Shown: one piece after another, positions 17,521-24,746 of the stretch
Position numbering within the stretch: the first letter of the stretch is position 1
How the letters are laid out: every line of letters begins with the position of its first letter
Origin: Holophagales bacterium
GTDB taxonomy: Bacteria > Acidobacteriota > Thermoanaerobaculia > UBA5066
Assembly (NCBI GenBank): GCA_016714815.1
Contig: JADKBZ010000010.1
Location: forward strand, 124,001-188,000
Direction: 5' to 3'
DNA: 64,000 bases
Notes under the pieces: generated by a model
What the model saw: only the letters and a program-made list of their open reading frames with translations
Databases searched by the model: none
Told to the model about the DNA's origin: nothing
Translations under genes and position numbers: made by a program

Positions 17521-17838
17521 CTACTCCGGAGACCTGACGTCTTCGTCGACCTCGGCTTCGTCGTCGTCGTCCGGCTCCTCGATCTCCGCCGCCGCCCCCG
17601 CTTCCTCGATGTCGTCGATGACGTCGAACGGGTTGATGTCGTCCTTCGACACGACGCCGACGATCTCCCCGTCCGCACCCCTGAGGACGATGTTCCCATC
17701 GTCGTCCTGCTCGAACGGCGGGACGAGCGACTCCGCGGCGATCGCGGCCTCCTCGCGCGGCAGTCCCGTCCGCTCCATCACGACCGGAAGAACGGCTTCG
17801 ATGAACCACCCGAGCGCCCTCGGACTCAGCTCCGCCAT
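17521..17838 (-). CDS. Small acidic protein beside a radical SAM enzyme
   Basis: A 105-residue protein, ATG at 17838 with AGAGG six bases upstream. Residues 1-45 could form helices (LSPRALGWFIEAVLPVVMER). The C-terminal third is almost only Asp, Glu, Ala and Ile, ending in DDDDEAEVDEDV. It has no Cys. It lies on the same strand 94 bases downstream of the radical SAM gene. It could be a substrate or partner of that enzyme, but the family is unknown to me. Confidence 0.6.
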   Translation of the reverse strand: MAELSPRALGWFIEAVLPVVMERTGLPREEAAIAAESLVPPFEQDDDGNIVLRGADGEIVGVVSKDDINPFDVIDDIEEAGAAAEIEEPDDDDEAEVDEDVRSPE

Positions 17839-17932
17839 ATCTGCCTCTTCATCCGGAAGAAAGCCTCGGCCCGGAGGGAGCCGAAGTCAAGGGCGTCCCG
17901 CTCCCGCGCCCGCGTCTCCTCACCCCGTCTTC

Positions 17933-19285
17933 TCACCGTGGGCGAGGCCGGCCGATCGCGCGATTCCGGATCTCCCTCGGGAGTATCCCCATCTTCCCTG
18001 CGACCTCGACGTTGATCGCCCGGATCGCCTCGTGGTCGTCCTGGGCGACGCCGCGCTCCTCCATCGCCCGCCCGAGCATGTTCAGCGCCGTCCGGACGCC
18101 GCAGGCGTGGCGAGGCTCGCTCCCGAAGAGCCCGGGATCGAGGAAGGGGCGGACCTCGCCGACCCGCTTCTCGGCGTGAAGCCGATAGACGAAGGCCTCG
18201 TGAAGATGATTCAGGATGTCGACGACGTCGCGCGTGTGGACGTTCCCGTAGCCGTCTCCGGCCTCCACGAGAGGGCAGAGGGAGACCTCCCCGCTCGCCT
18301 TGATCCGGAGCGACGGGCGAGGACGGAAGAAGTTGCGGCAGCGGAGCTCTTCGTCGGTGAACGCGCCGATTCCTCCCGTGGCGCGCCCGAGCGGCTCGCA
18401 GGTCCCCACGTCGACCAGGTTGCTGACGTAGTTGTCGTCGTCATCGAGGAGCCTCGCGACGGCGTAGTCCCTTTCGGCCACCGGGCCGTAGAGGACGGAC
18501 GACACTCCCGCCAGCCAATCGTACATCGCCGCCCCCGTCGCGCCGAGGCCGAGGACGAGCGAGACGCGGGGAACGAGGCCCGCGGCGCGCACCTTCGAGA
18601 AGCCCTCGAGGACGCGCCGGTAGAGGCCGGGCGTCCGGCGCCCCTCGTCGTGCGTTTCCTCCGGGCCGTCGAGGCTGAAGACGACGTGCGTGAGGCCGCT
18701 CTCCCGAAGTTCCCGGAAGTAGGCGCCGTCGTCCGCATAGCGCCGGCCCGCCGCCAGGAAGTTCGTCTCGCCGAGGAACCACCCGCTCGTCAGGACCGAG
18801 ACGTGAAGGCCGCCCTGCGACCGGATGTACCGGACGAGGTCGAGCCACCCCTTTCCGAAAAGCGTCACCTCGCCGCCGATGAAGTCGAAACGGGTCAGGC
18901 CGATCGGGATCGCGGCGTCGACGACCCGCCGAAGCGCCTCCGGGTGCGTCTCGGTCTGCGCCTCGAGGCCCCCGTTGCGACAGTGGCGGCAGTCGAGATT
19001 GCAGAGAGTCGTGTACTCGAAGGCGACGCGGGTCAGGTGCTCGAGCGGGTTTCGCGCGTAGCGGGTGCGGACCGTCCCGGGGTCGACGTCGTCCGGCACC
19101 CGCTCGAGAAAGCCGCCGGCCAGAAGGGCCTCCAGCTCCCCACCGTCGTCCTCGGAGATCGTCAGGTGCGCATAGGCACGAAAGAGAGGGCGGACGCGGT
19201 CGAGGAGACCCGGGTCGCAGTCCCCGACCGAGCGGCCGAGGTGCCGCACGTAGCGGAGACCGTAGTGGCTGAGTGTGAAGCTCAT
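17933..19285 (-). CDS. Radical SAM enzyme, SPASM-like
   Basis: The 450-residue protein has the cluster-binding motif CNLDCRHC with cysteines at 95, 99 and 102. GGEVTLFG follows as the SAM-binding GGE element. An N-terminal 80-residue part with LTISEDDGGELEALL resembles a PqqD/RRE-type recognition region. C-terminal Cys-containing segments (RCRNFF, SLCPLVEAGDGYGNVHT and HACGVR) fit an auxiliary-cluster SPASM/twitch domain. Enzymes of this layout modify peptides or proteins. The small acidic gene downstream is a possible target. Substrate and reaction are inferred, not shown. Confidence 0.88.
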   Translation of the reverse strand: MSFTLSHYGLRYVRHLGRSVGDCDPGLLDRVRPLFRAYAHLTISEDDGGELEALLAGGFLERVPDDVDPGTVRTRYARNPLEHLTRVAFEYTTLCNLDCRHCRNGGLEAQTETHPEALRRVVDAAIPIGLTRFDFIGGEVTLFGKGWLDLVRYIRSQGGLHVSVLTSGWFLGETNFLAAGRRYADDGAYFRELRESGLTHVVFSLDGPEETHDEGRRTPGLYRRVLEGFSKVRAAGLVPRVSLVLGLGATGAAMYDWLAGVSSVLYGPVAERDYAVARLLDDDDNYVSNLVDVGTCEPLGRATGGIGAFTDEELRCRNFFRPRPSLRIKASGEVSLCPLVEAGDGYGNVHTRDVVDILNHLHEAFVYRLHAEKRVGEVRPFLDPGLFGSEPRHACGVRTALNMLGRAMEERGVAQDDHEAIRAINVEVAGKMGILPREIRNRAIGRPRPR

Positions 19286-19435
19286 CGGCGGCCGCGGGCC
19301 GGACCATCATCCCATCTCGCCCTCAGCACTCACCTGTCTGGAAAACCGGGGAGCAAACAGCTTTCCACGGCACCCGCTGCCGGCATACGGGGCGGATTCC
19401 ACAGTCCCGGCGGGTCGTTCTCTTCAGCATTGGCA

Positions 19436-19465
19436 TTGACATCGTGACATCACGGTTCTTATGCT
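19436..19465 (+). promoter_or_regulatory. vapBC promoter giving a leaderless message
   Basis: TTGACA at 19436-19441 is a perfect -35 element. With an 18-base spacer, TATGCT at 19460-19465 is a good -10 element. The start point would be at or one base before the vapB ATG at 19473, so the transcript is probably leaderless. Confidence 0.65.
19444..19455 (+). promoter_or_regulatory. Inverted repeat inside the vapBC promoter, probable operator
   Basis: CGTGA and TCACG pair across a 2-base centre, between the -35 and -10 elements. A VapB or VapBC complex bound here would block RNA polymerase, which is the usual autoregulation of such pairs. Confidence 0.5.
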
Positions 19466-19472
19466 TTGATAC

Positions 19473-19721
19473 ATGAGAACGACCCTCTCGCTGGACGACG
19501 ATGTGGCCGTCCTCGTTGAACGAGCACGGAAAATGCGGAAAGCTCCTCTCCGACAGGTCGTGAACGAAGCCCTCCGGCTGGGCCTCAGGGAACTCGTGGC
19601 GCCTCCTCCCCCTGGAAAGCCGTTCAAGACGAAGAGCGTTTCGCTCGGACAATGCCTCACAGGGTCCATCGACGACGTCTCCGAAACGCTTGCCCTCGCC
19701 GAAGGCGAGTCCTTCCGTTGA
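19473..19721 (+). CDS. VapB-type RHH antitoxin
   Basis: The 82-residue protein starts MRTTLSLDDDVAVLVERAR and continues PLRQVVNEALRLGLREL, a ribbon-helix-helix N-terminus of VapB antitoxins. The tail (residues 50-82) has the expected toxin-binding variability. Its stop overlaps the TTG start of the PIN toxin by four bases. Its promoter carries an inverted repeat, consistent with autoregulation. Confidence 0.85.
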   Translation: MRTTLSLDDDVAVLVERARKMRKAPLRQVVNEALRLGLRELVAPPPPGKPFKTKSVSLGQCLTGSIDDVSETLALAEGESFR

Positions 19722-20146
19722 TCCTCGTCGACGCGAACCTCCTCGTCTACGCGCACGTCGCGTCGTTCCGCCAGCACGAGCCGGCACGGGCCTGGCTCGA
19801 TGCGCGCCTCGGTGGCCCGACGCCCGTGGGACTGCCGTGGGAGAGCCTCCTGGCGTTCGTGCGGCTCGTCTCGAACCCGCGGATCTTCGAAAGGCCGGAA
19901 ACCATCGGTTCCGCCTGGGGCCAGGCTCGCGCCTGGCTCGCAGCCCCGGTCGCGTGGACCCCGCTGGCCACCGAACGTCACGCCGCCCTGCTCGACGGGT
20001 TCCTCGGATCCGGCGTCAGCCGCGCGAACCTCGTCCCCGACGCTCACCTCGCGGCGCTCGCCATCGAGCACGGCCTCACGCTCTGTTCGAGCGATGGCGA
20101 CTTCGCCCGTTTCCCCGGCCTTCGATGGGAGAACCCGCTCGCCTGA
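19718..20146 (+). CDS. VapC-type PIN-domain toxin
   Basis: Read from TTG 19718 (overlapping the antitoxin TGA), the product is 142 residues, the normal length of a PIN toxin. It opens LILVDANLLVYA with the first catalytic Asp. SWESLL-like PWESLLAFVRLVSNPRIF supplies the second acidic residue. LVPDAHLAALAIEHG and LCSSDGDFARFPGLRW contain the C-terminal acidic residues. The family cleaves tRNA or rRNA. The longer frame from 19652 overlaps vapB and is not needed. Confidence 0.85.
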   Translation: MILVDANLLVYAHVASFRQHEPARAWLDARLGGPTPVGLPWESLLAFVRLVSNPRIFERPETIGSAWGQARAWLAAPVAWTPLATERHAALLDGFLGSGVSRANLVPDAHLAALAIEHGLTLCSSDGDFARFPGLRWENPLA

Positions 20147-20174
20147 GCCAGACATCGGGTTCGAGGACGTTTGA

Positions 20175-20362
20175 ATGGAAAAGCAGAAAAGGGAACGGCT
20201 TCTCGCCGCTGGGTGGAAGGTCTCCACGGCCGCCGAGTTTCTCGACCTGTCGCCGGAGGAGGAGTCCCTCGTCGAAGCGCGCGTTGGCAGGCTGAATCGA
20301 ACGGAAGGTTCCAGTTCCAGGGAGCACCATGCGCTCGACCCGGGGAGGGATGCAGGGAAAAG

Positions 20363-20384
<22 letters not shown>
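20175..20384 (+). pseudogene. Truncated XRE-type antitoxin/regulator stub
   Basis: The first 37 or so residues, MEKQKRERLLAAGWKVSTAA then EFLDLSPEEESLVEAR, match the conserved N-terminus found in XRE-family antitoxins. The helix-turn-helix body that should follow is missing. The frame continues into unrelated sequence and ends inside the tRNA gene. It therefore looks like a remnant cut off next to tRNA-Thr, perhaps by an insertion and deletion at the tRNA end. Confidence 0.5.
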
Positions 20385-20438
<54 letters not shown>

Positions 20439-20516
20439 CCGTACCCTTCCAAAGACCGCGGCGCGTCGCCGCAAGGGAGGCGCATTCTAGGAGCCGCCCC
20501 GTCGCCGGTCAAGCGA

Positions 20517-20996
20517 TCAGGGGTCGACCCAGGGGAGCGACGGGAAGCAGAGGGGACCGATCTTCCTCTCGAGCTCGTAGACGACGTTCTCTCGCGCGTC
20601 GATGGAGCGGTCCATCAGCTCCTTGCGGAGCCTCGAGTCGGGGACGCTGCGGATGGCGGCCTCGGCCTCGTCGAAGAGCGGCCAGGTGAGGGCGTGCAGC
20701 ACTTCGTGAAAGGCGTGACGGCGGAGCGCGGCGAGCGACTCCTTCGAGACGAGCTCGGGGTCGAAGCTGACGATCCAGACTTTCCGGTCCTCGGTGCCGC
20801 GCTGGGAGCGCTCGATGTCGAGGAGGCCGAACTGCTCGTGGACCTCACCGGCCTCGACGACGAACTCGAGGTCGAGCCTGAGCCGCCTCTTCACGTAGTC
20901 GAGGGCTTTCCGAACCCGAGCCGCCTGCGTCCTCTTCACGATCGTCCCCCGTTGCAGGCTCATTCTGCCCGATGGGAGGGGGCTCGGGGATTCCAT
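20517..20996 (-). CDS. Zincin-like HExxH protein of unknown function
   Basis: A 159-residue protein without signal peptide. HAFHEVLHALTWPLFDEAE near residues 103-121 contains HEVLH, a zinc-protease HExxH motif. An acidic residue that could be a third ligand lies 20 or so residues later. The upstream portion DLEFVVEAGEVHEQFGLLDI looks like the beta layer of a minimal metallopeptidase. ATG 20963 is a shorter alternative start. The function is unknown; a phage-type or house-cleaning peptidase is possible. Confidence 0.6.
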   Translation of the reverse strand: MESPSPLPSGRMSLQRGTIVKRTQAARVRKALDYVKRRLRLDLEFVVEAGEVHEQFGLLDIERSQRGTEDRKVWIVSFDPELVSKESLAALRRHAFHEVLHALTWPLFDEAEAAIRSVPDSRLRKELMDRSIDARENVVYELERKIGPLCFPSLPWVDP

Positions 20997-21005
20997 TCCG
21001 CGAAG

Positions 21006-21038
21006 CGTATAAGTCGTTTTAAAGCAACGACTTATACG
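21006..21038. terminator. 13-bp perfect hairpin downstream of the anti-sigma gene
   Basis: CGTATAAGTCGTT and AACGACTTATACG form an exact 13-bp stem around the 7-base loop TTAAAGC. It lies between the stop of the minus-strand anti-sigma gene (21071) and the start of the zincin-like gene. It is AT-richer than its surroundings. It could end transcription or serve as a regulator site; there is no clear U tract. Confidence 0.5.
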
Positions 21039-21070
21039 GCAAGAAGCGTGCTCCGGATCGGACCGGACGA

Positions 21071-22147
21071 CTACGGAAGCCGGACCTTCACGTCCACTGC
21101 GCCCTCCGTCCGGGCGGCGTCGACGGGGGCGAAGGAGAGCTCCTTCAGCCTCGCGGGAAGGCCGGAAGGCTCCGAACCCGAGCCTCCGGAGAGCCGGACG
21201 ACGGTGGCGACCCGGCCCGCGCCGTCCAGCTCGAGGCGATACGTTCCTTCGAACGGTCCAGCGAGTCCGTCGAGTCGCGCGGAGGGCGAAATGCGGAGAG
21301 TGGCCGCGGCCTTTCCGACGACCTGGGCCGACGCGCCGGCGAACGACGCCCCGACGGCCTGCGGCGCGGATTCGCTCTTGCGCTTCGCCTCCGACCCGAC
21401 CGACTTCTGCATCGAGGCCCTCTCCGCGATGCTCTCGTCGGCGACGGCGCGCGAGGCGACGGCGGCGGGAGGAGCGGCGGCAGGCGCCGGGGCGAGAGGC
21501 TGGGCGTCGCGCTCCGGGGCGAAGGCGAGGGACTCTTCTTTTTCGCGCGGAGCCTCGGCCGACGCGACGAGAACGGGCTCCTGCCGGACGTTCCCCTTCG
21601 CGTCGTCGGCCCGGCTCCGGGCCGGGGCGGCCGCGGGGCGCGCCTGATCCGCTGCGGCCGGACCCGCGTCGGCCTTCTTCGGCGAGTCGGCGAAGAAGAC
21701 GTTCACGCGCCCGTCGTCCTCGGCGGCCGGCGCCGCCTGGTCCTTCAGCTGGCCGTCGGCGACGGTTGCGACCGGCTTCGGGGGGGGAACCATGACGGTC
21801 GAGGTGAGGACGACGGCGACGATCCCGAAGACGAAAACTCCGACCGTTGCGGGTCGGAAGTAGAAGCCGAACCGGTGGAGGGTCGCGGCAATACCGACCG
21901 TGTCGTTCTCGACCTGGGACCTCACGCGGGTCGACAGCGCGAAGGGGGCTTCGGGGTCGGGGAGCTCCTCGAGCCGGCCGACGAGGCGGGCCATCGCGTC
22001 GTACCGGGCGCGGGCGGCGGAGTCGGCCTGCAGGAGGCTCTTCAGCTCGCGCTCCTCCTCGCCGGGGAGGTCCCCGTCGAGGGAGCGGGAAATCAGGAGG
22101 TCGAGGTCGCCCGTCACGAACGGACGGGGCTGGGGGTTGGCGCTCAC
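21071..22147 (-). CDS. Anti-sigma-factor-like membrane protein
   Basis: I start it at GTG 22147, overlapping the sigma factor's TGA by four bases (358 residues). Residues 1-90 include GDLDLLISRSLDGDLPGEEE and a helical stretch resembling the cytoplasmic anti-sigma region, without the usual Cys of zinc-binding forms. A single membrane segment (TVGVFVFGIVAVVLTSTVMV) lies near 110-130. A long Ala/Pro-rich linker leads to a C-terminal beta domain ending VDVKVRLP. Position and topology suggest it binds and holds the ECF factor until a periplasmic signal arrives. Confidence 0.75.
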   Translation of the reverse strand: MSANPQPRPFVTGDLDLLISRSLDGDLPGEEERELKSLLQADSAARARYDAMARLVGRLEELPDPEAPFALSTRVRSQVENDTVGIAATLHRFGFYFRPATVGVFVFGIVAVVLTSTVMVPPPKPVATVADGQLKDQAAPAAEDDGRVNVFFADSPKKADAGPAAADQARPAAAPARSRADDAKGNVRQEPVLVASAEAPREKEESLAFAPERDAQPLAPAPAAAPPAAVASRAVADESIAERASMQKSVGSEAKRKSESAPQAVGASFAGASAQVVGKAAATLRISPSARLDGLAGPFEGTYRLELDGAGRVATVVRLSGGSGSEPSGLPARLKELSFAPVDAARTEGAVDVKVRLP

Positions 22148-22752
22148 GACAGCTCCTCCACGAGGGCGGCCCGACCGCGGGCGATCCGGCTCCTCACGGT
22201 CCCGATCGGGACGTTCAGCACGCGGGCGATGTCGTCGTAGGAGAGACCTTCGAGGTCGCGCAGGACGACGGCGTGGCGGAACTCCTCGGGGAGGTTGCGG
22301 ATCGCCTTCCTGAGGTTCGCCCGCTGCTCGAGGGCGACGGCCTGCTCTTCCGGAGAGGCGGCCGGGTCGGGCGCCTCGTCTCCCGGCCACGGCTGGTCGT
22401 CCTCGGGATTGACGCGGGGAGAGACGAAGACCTTTCGCATCCGGGCCAGGGTCCCCTGGCGCGCCTTCGCCCGGTTGAGGGCGATGGTGTAGAGCCAGGT
22501 CTTGAGCGAGGCGTCGCCGCGAAACGACTCGAGCCCCCGCCAGGCCCTGAGGAACGTCTCCTGGACGACCTCCTCGGCCTCCCACGGGCCGACGAGGCGG
22601 GAGGCCAGGGCGAAGATCATGCCCGAGTACTGCCGGACGATCAGGTCGAACGCGGTCAGGTCGCCGCCGAGGAAGCGGGCGACGGCCTTTTCGTCTCCGG
22701 GCCACTCCCGGCCCTCGTGGAGGGTTCTCACCGGCATGATCACGACGGGCAT
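22144..22752 (-). CDS. ECF (sigma-70 family group 4) RNA polymerase sigma factor
   Basis: The 202-residue protein has region 2 FDLIVRQYSGMIFALASRLV and VVQETFLRAWRGLESFRG, then TWLYTIALNRAKARQ. Region 4 contains LRKAIRNLPEEFRHAVVLRD and GLSYDDIARVLNVPIGTVRS. Both are typical of RpoE-like ECF factors. ATG 22752 has GGGAG very close, and ATG 22737 is an alternative start. It is followed by its likely anti-sigma factor with overlapping stop and start. Regulation by a membrane signal is inferred. Confidence 0.92.
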   Translation of the reverse strand: MPVVIMPVRTLHEGREWPGDEKAVARFLGGDLTAFDLIVRQYSGMIFALASRLVGPWEAEEVVQETFLRAWRGLESFRGDASLKTWLYTIALNRAKARQGTLARMRKVFVSPRVNPEDDQPWPGDEAPDPAASPEEQAVALEQRANLRKAIRNLPEEFRHAVVLRDLEGLSYDDIARVLNVPIGTVRSRIARGRAALVEELS

Positions 22753-22862
22753 TCTCCCACGCTGACTTCCCCTGGGACCGGGCTGAAAGGCGAGTATTCG
22801 GGACGTCACGGAAGTCTCTCCACGGATCCTGAGACCCGACGGGAGGGACGGAAGTTCCCGGG

Positions 22863-23309
22863 TCAGCGTTTTCCGAGGAGCCTTTGGGCCGTGGCCTCGT
22901 GCCGGAAACGGAACATCCGGCGAAGATCGGGCCTCACGAAGGCGAGGTCGACGAGGCGTCCGCCGACGAGGGCCAGCGGCACCTCGTAGTCGACGCGGTC
23001 GACGAGGGCCCCGTCCTCGAAGAGGTGTTCGTGCCGCCAGCGGGAGAAGGGCCCCTTTTCCTGGACGTCGACGAACCGGACGGGCGGCTCCCACTCCACG
23101 ATCCGCGACACCCAGCGGATCGGAATGCCGAACGGGGAGGCCTCGACGACGATCCGGGCCCCTTTCTCGATCCGGTCGGGCCGCTCGAGGACCCGGACCC
23201 GCTTCTGGGGAGGCGAGAGCCACTCGAGGACGCGCGGGTCCGCGTGAAAAGCCGCGATGGCGTCCCGGGGCACACCCGGCAATTCGAGCCGGAATTCGAG
23301 GCGAGGCAC
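22863..23309 (-). CDS. SRPBCC (START-like) family protein
   Basis: The 148-residue length and the pattern FHADPRVLEWLSPPQKRVRV, GIPIRWVSRIVEWEPPVRFVD, GPFSRWRHEHLFED and VDRVDYEVPLALVG fit the cell-division-inhibitor/ligand-binding group of SRPBCC proteins. These have a single helix-grip domain with a hydrophobic pocket. The ligand is unknown. The gene lies on the same strand as the sigma factor and 13 bases from the next gene upstream, so the three may share regulation. Confidence 0.75.
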   Translation of the reverse strand: MPRLEFRLELPGVPRDAIAAFHADPRVLEWLSPPQKRVRVLERPDRIEKGARIVVEASPFGIPIRWVSRIVEWEPPVRFVDVQEKGPFSRWRHEHLFEDGALVDRVDYEVPLALVGGRLVDLAFVRPDLRRMFRFRHEATAQRLLGKR

Positions 23310-23322
23310 GGCGGGCGGACGC

Positions 23323-23955
23323 TCAGTCGGCGGAGGGGTCGGGGGTCGGAACGGCGGTGGGAAGCGGCGGAAGGGGCGGAACGACGATCGCCCGCCGCGT
23401 CGGCGCCCGCGCCGTGAGGAGGAATCCGGCCGATCCCATTCCGCGCGTCGCGGCGGAAGAGGCGTCGTTGCCGATGGCGACCGGCAGCGGCCCCGGAGCC
23501 GGCGTCTCGCCGATGGTCAGTATGTCTCCCTCGCCCAGGGAGAGGACCCGCTTCACCTTCGATTCCGGCTTCCCTCCCCCTTCGGGGATCGGCTCGGAGT
23601 AGCCGAAGACGTCGATCGCCTCCTTGAGGCCGATGAGCTTCGGGGAGTTGATGAGCGACGAGCCGGCCACGACGAACGGGACGGAGCTCCGGCCGAAGGT
23701 CTTCCCCTCGTGGGTGGCCTCGACGAACGCGCTGGGGACGCCCTCGGGAACGACGAAGCTGGGCCTGCGGCCCGGCTCGACGAGGAGCGGGACGACGCGG
23801 GTTCCGAAGCGGACGACGGCGCCTTTCGGGAGGGGGCTCGTGATGGTGACGCGCGTGCCCGTGGTGCCGACCCGCGGCTCGAACTCCAGTCCCGCCACCT
23901 GGCCCCGGGCGGGAAGAGCGAGCGCGACCAGGGCCGCGCAGGCGATGACCTTCAT
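23323..23955 (-). CDS. Exported protein with an IPT/TIG-like N-terminal domain
   Basis: I chose ATG 23955 because it places a signal peptide (VIACAALVALALPARG) at the N-terminus; GTGAGAG precedes it. The mature protein starts GLEFEPRVGTTGTRVTITSP, typical of an IPT/TIG immunoglobulin-like fold. A proline-rich C-terminus (PPLPPLPTAVPTPDP) follows. No catalytic motif is seen. It may be a periplasmic or surface protein. The longer frame from 24024 lacks support. Confidence 0.65.
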   Translation of the reverse strand: MKVIACAALVALALPARGQVAGLEFEPRVGTTGTRVTITSPLPKGAVVRFGTRVVPLLVEPGRRPSFVVPEGVPSAFVEATHEGKTFGRSSVPFVVAGSSLINSPKLIGLKEAIDVFGYSEPIPEGGGKPESKVKRVLSLGEGDILTIGETPAPGPLPVAIGNDASSAATRGMGSAGFLLTARAPTRRAIVVPPLPPLPTAVPTPDPSAD

Positions 23956-24053
23956 GACTCTCACATTAGTCCTACGTTCGGGGAGCCGCAACAGACGTGA
24001 GAGGATTCCGGCCGGATGTCGCAACGGAGCCGACGGGCTTGAAGGAGCTGCCG

Positions 24054-24725
24054 ATGGCCCTTCTCGCGGGCTTCGCCGTAGGCCTGTTCGGCGCGATCCC
24101 GCCCGGCCCGGTGAACATCAACGTCATCCGGAAGGCCTCGCAGAATCAGACGCGGGAGGCGCACCGGGTCGCGATGGGAGCCGCTCTCGTCGACACCGCC
24201 ATCTGCGGCTTCGTGGCGATGGGCTTCGGGTGGGCGCTCGAGAAGGTCGTGACGAACCCCTGGACGCGACTCGGCCTGGCCCTCTTCCTCCTGGCGGGCG
24301 GGCTCAAGATCCTCATCTTCGACAGGAAGAAGGACACCGCCGGGCGGGACGACGCCAGGCCCGGCCTCACGGCGCCGCCGAAGGAGGTCTCGGGGTTCCG
24401 CTTCCCGTTCCTCGTCGGGGTCCTGCAGGGCGCGGCGAATCCGGCGCTCCTCGTGAACTGGACTCTCCTGATCTCGTTCCTCGTCGGACACCGGATCCTG
24501 CCGCCCGGCCTCCCCGCCGCGGCGGCCTTCGCGGTGGGAGTCGGCCTGGGCGTCTACGCCTGGTTCGCGATCCTCGTGGAGCTCGTCGAGAGGCTGAAGG
24601 ACCACCCCGCGGGCGAGTGGATCCGCCACTCGACGTTCGGTGCGGGGATCCTCCTCCTCGCCTTCGGCCTCTACTTCACCTGGAGGACGGTCGCGGAGTT
24701 CGTCTCGGGCAGCTGGATTCCGTAG
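24054..24725 (+). CDS. LysE/RhtB family amino-acid exporter
   Basis: ATG 24054 is preceded by AAGGAG nine bases upstream; GTG 23997 would add 19 residues. The 223-residue protein has six predicted hydrophobic segments and the family start LAGFAVGLFGAIPPGPVNIN. The rest follows the LysE layout, with a cytoplasmic charged loop near residues 80-105. It probably exports an amino acid or a related small molecule. It is divergent from the IPT/TIG gene and converges with the acetyl-CoA cluster. Confidence 0.85.
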   Translation: MALLAGFAVGLFGAIPPGPVNINVIRKASQNQTREAHRVAMGAALVDTAICGFVAMGFGWALEKVVTNPWTRLGLALFLLAGGLKILIFDRKKDTAGRDDARPGLTAPPKEVSGFRFPFLVGVLQGAANPALLVNWTLLISFLVGHRILPPGLPAAAAFAVGVGLGVYAWFAILVELVERLKDHPAGEWIRHSTFGAGILLLAFGLYFTWRTVAEFVSGSWIP

Positions 24726-24746
24726 GCGGGCCGCCCGCGCGCCTCT

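Noticed and set aside
20439..20516. A promoter or gene between the tRNA and the zincin-like gene
   Set aside because: Nothing convincing beyond ordinary GC-rich spacer was found.
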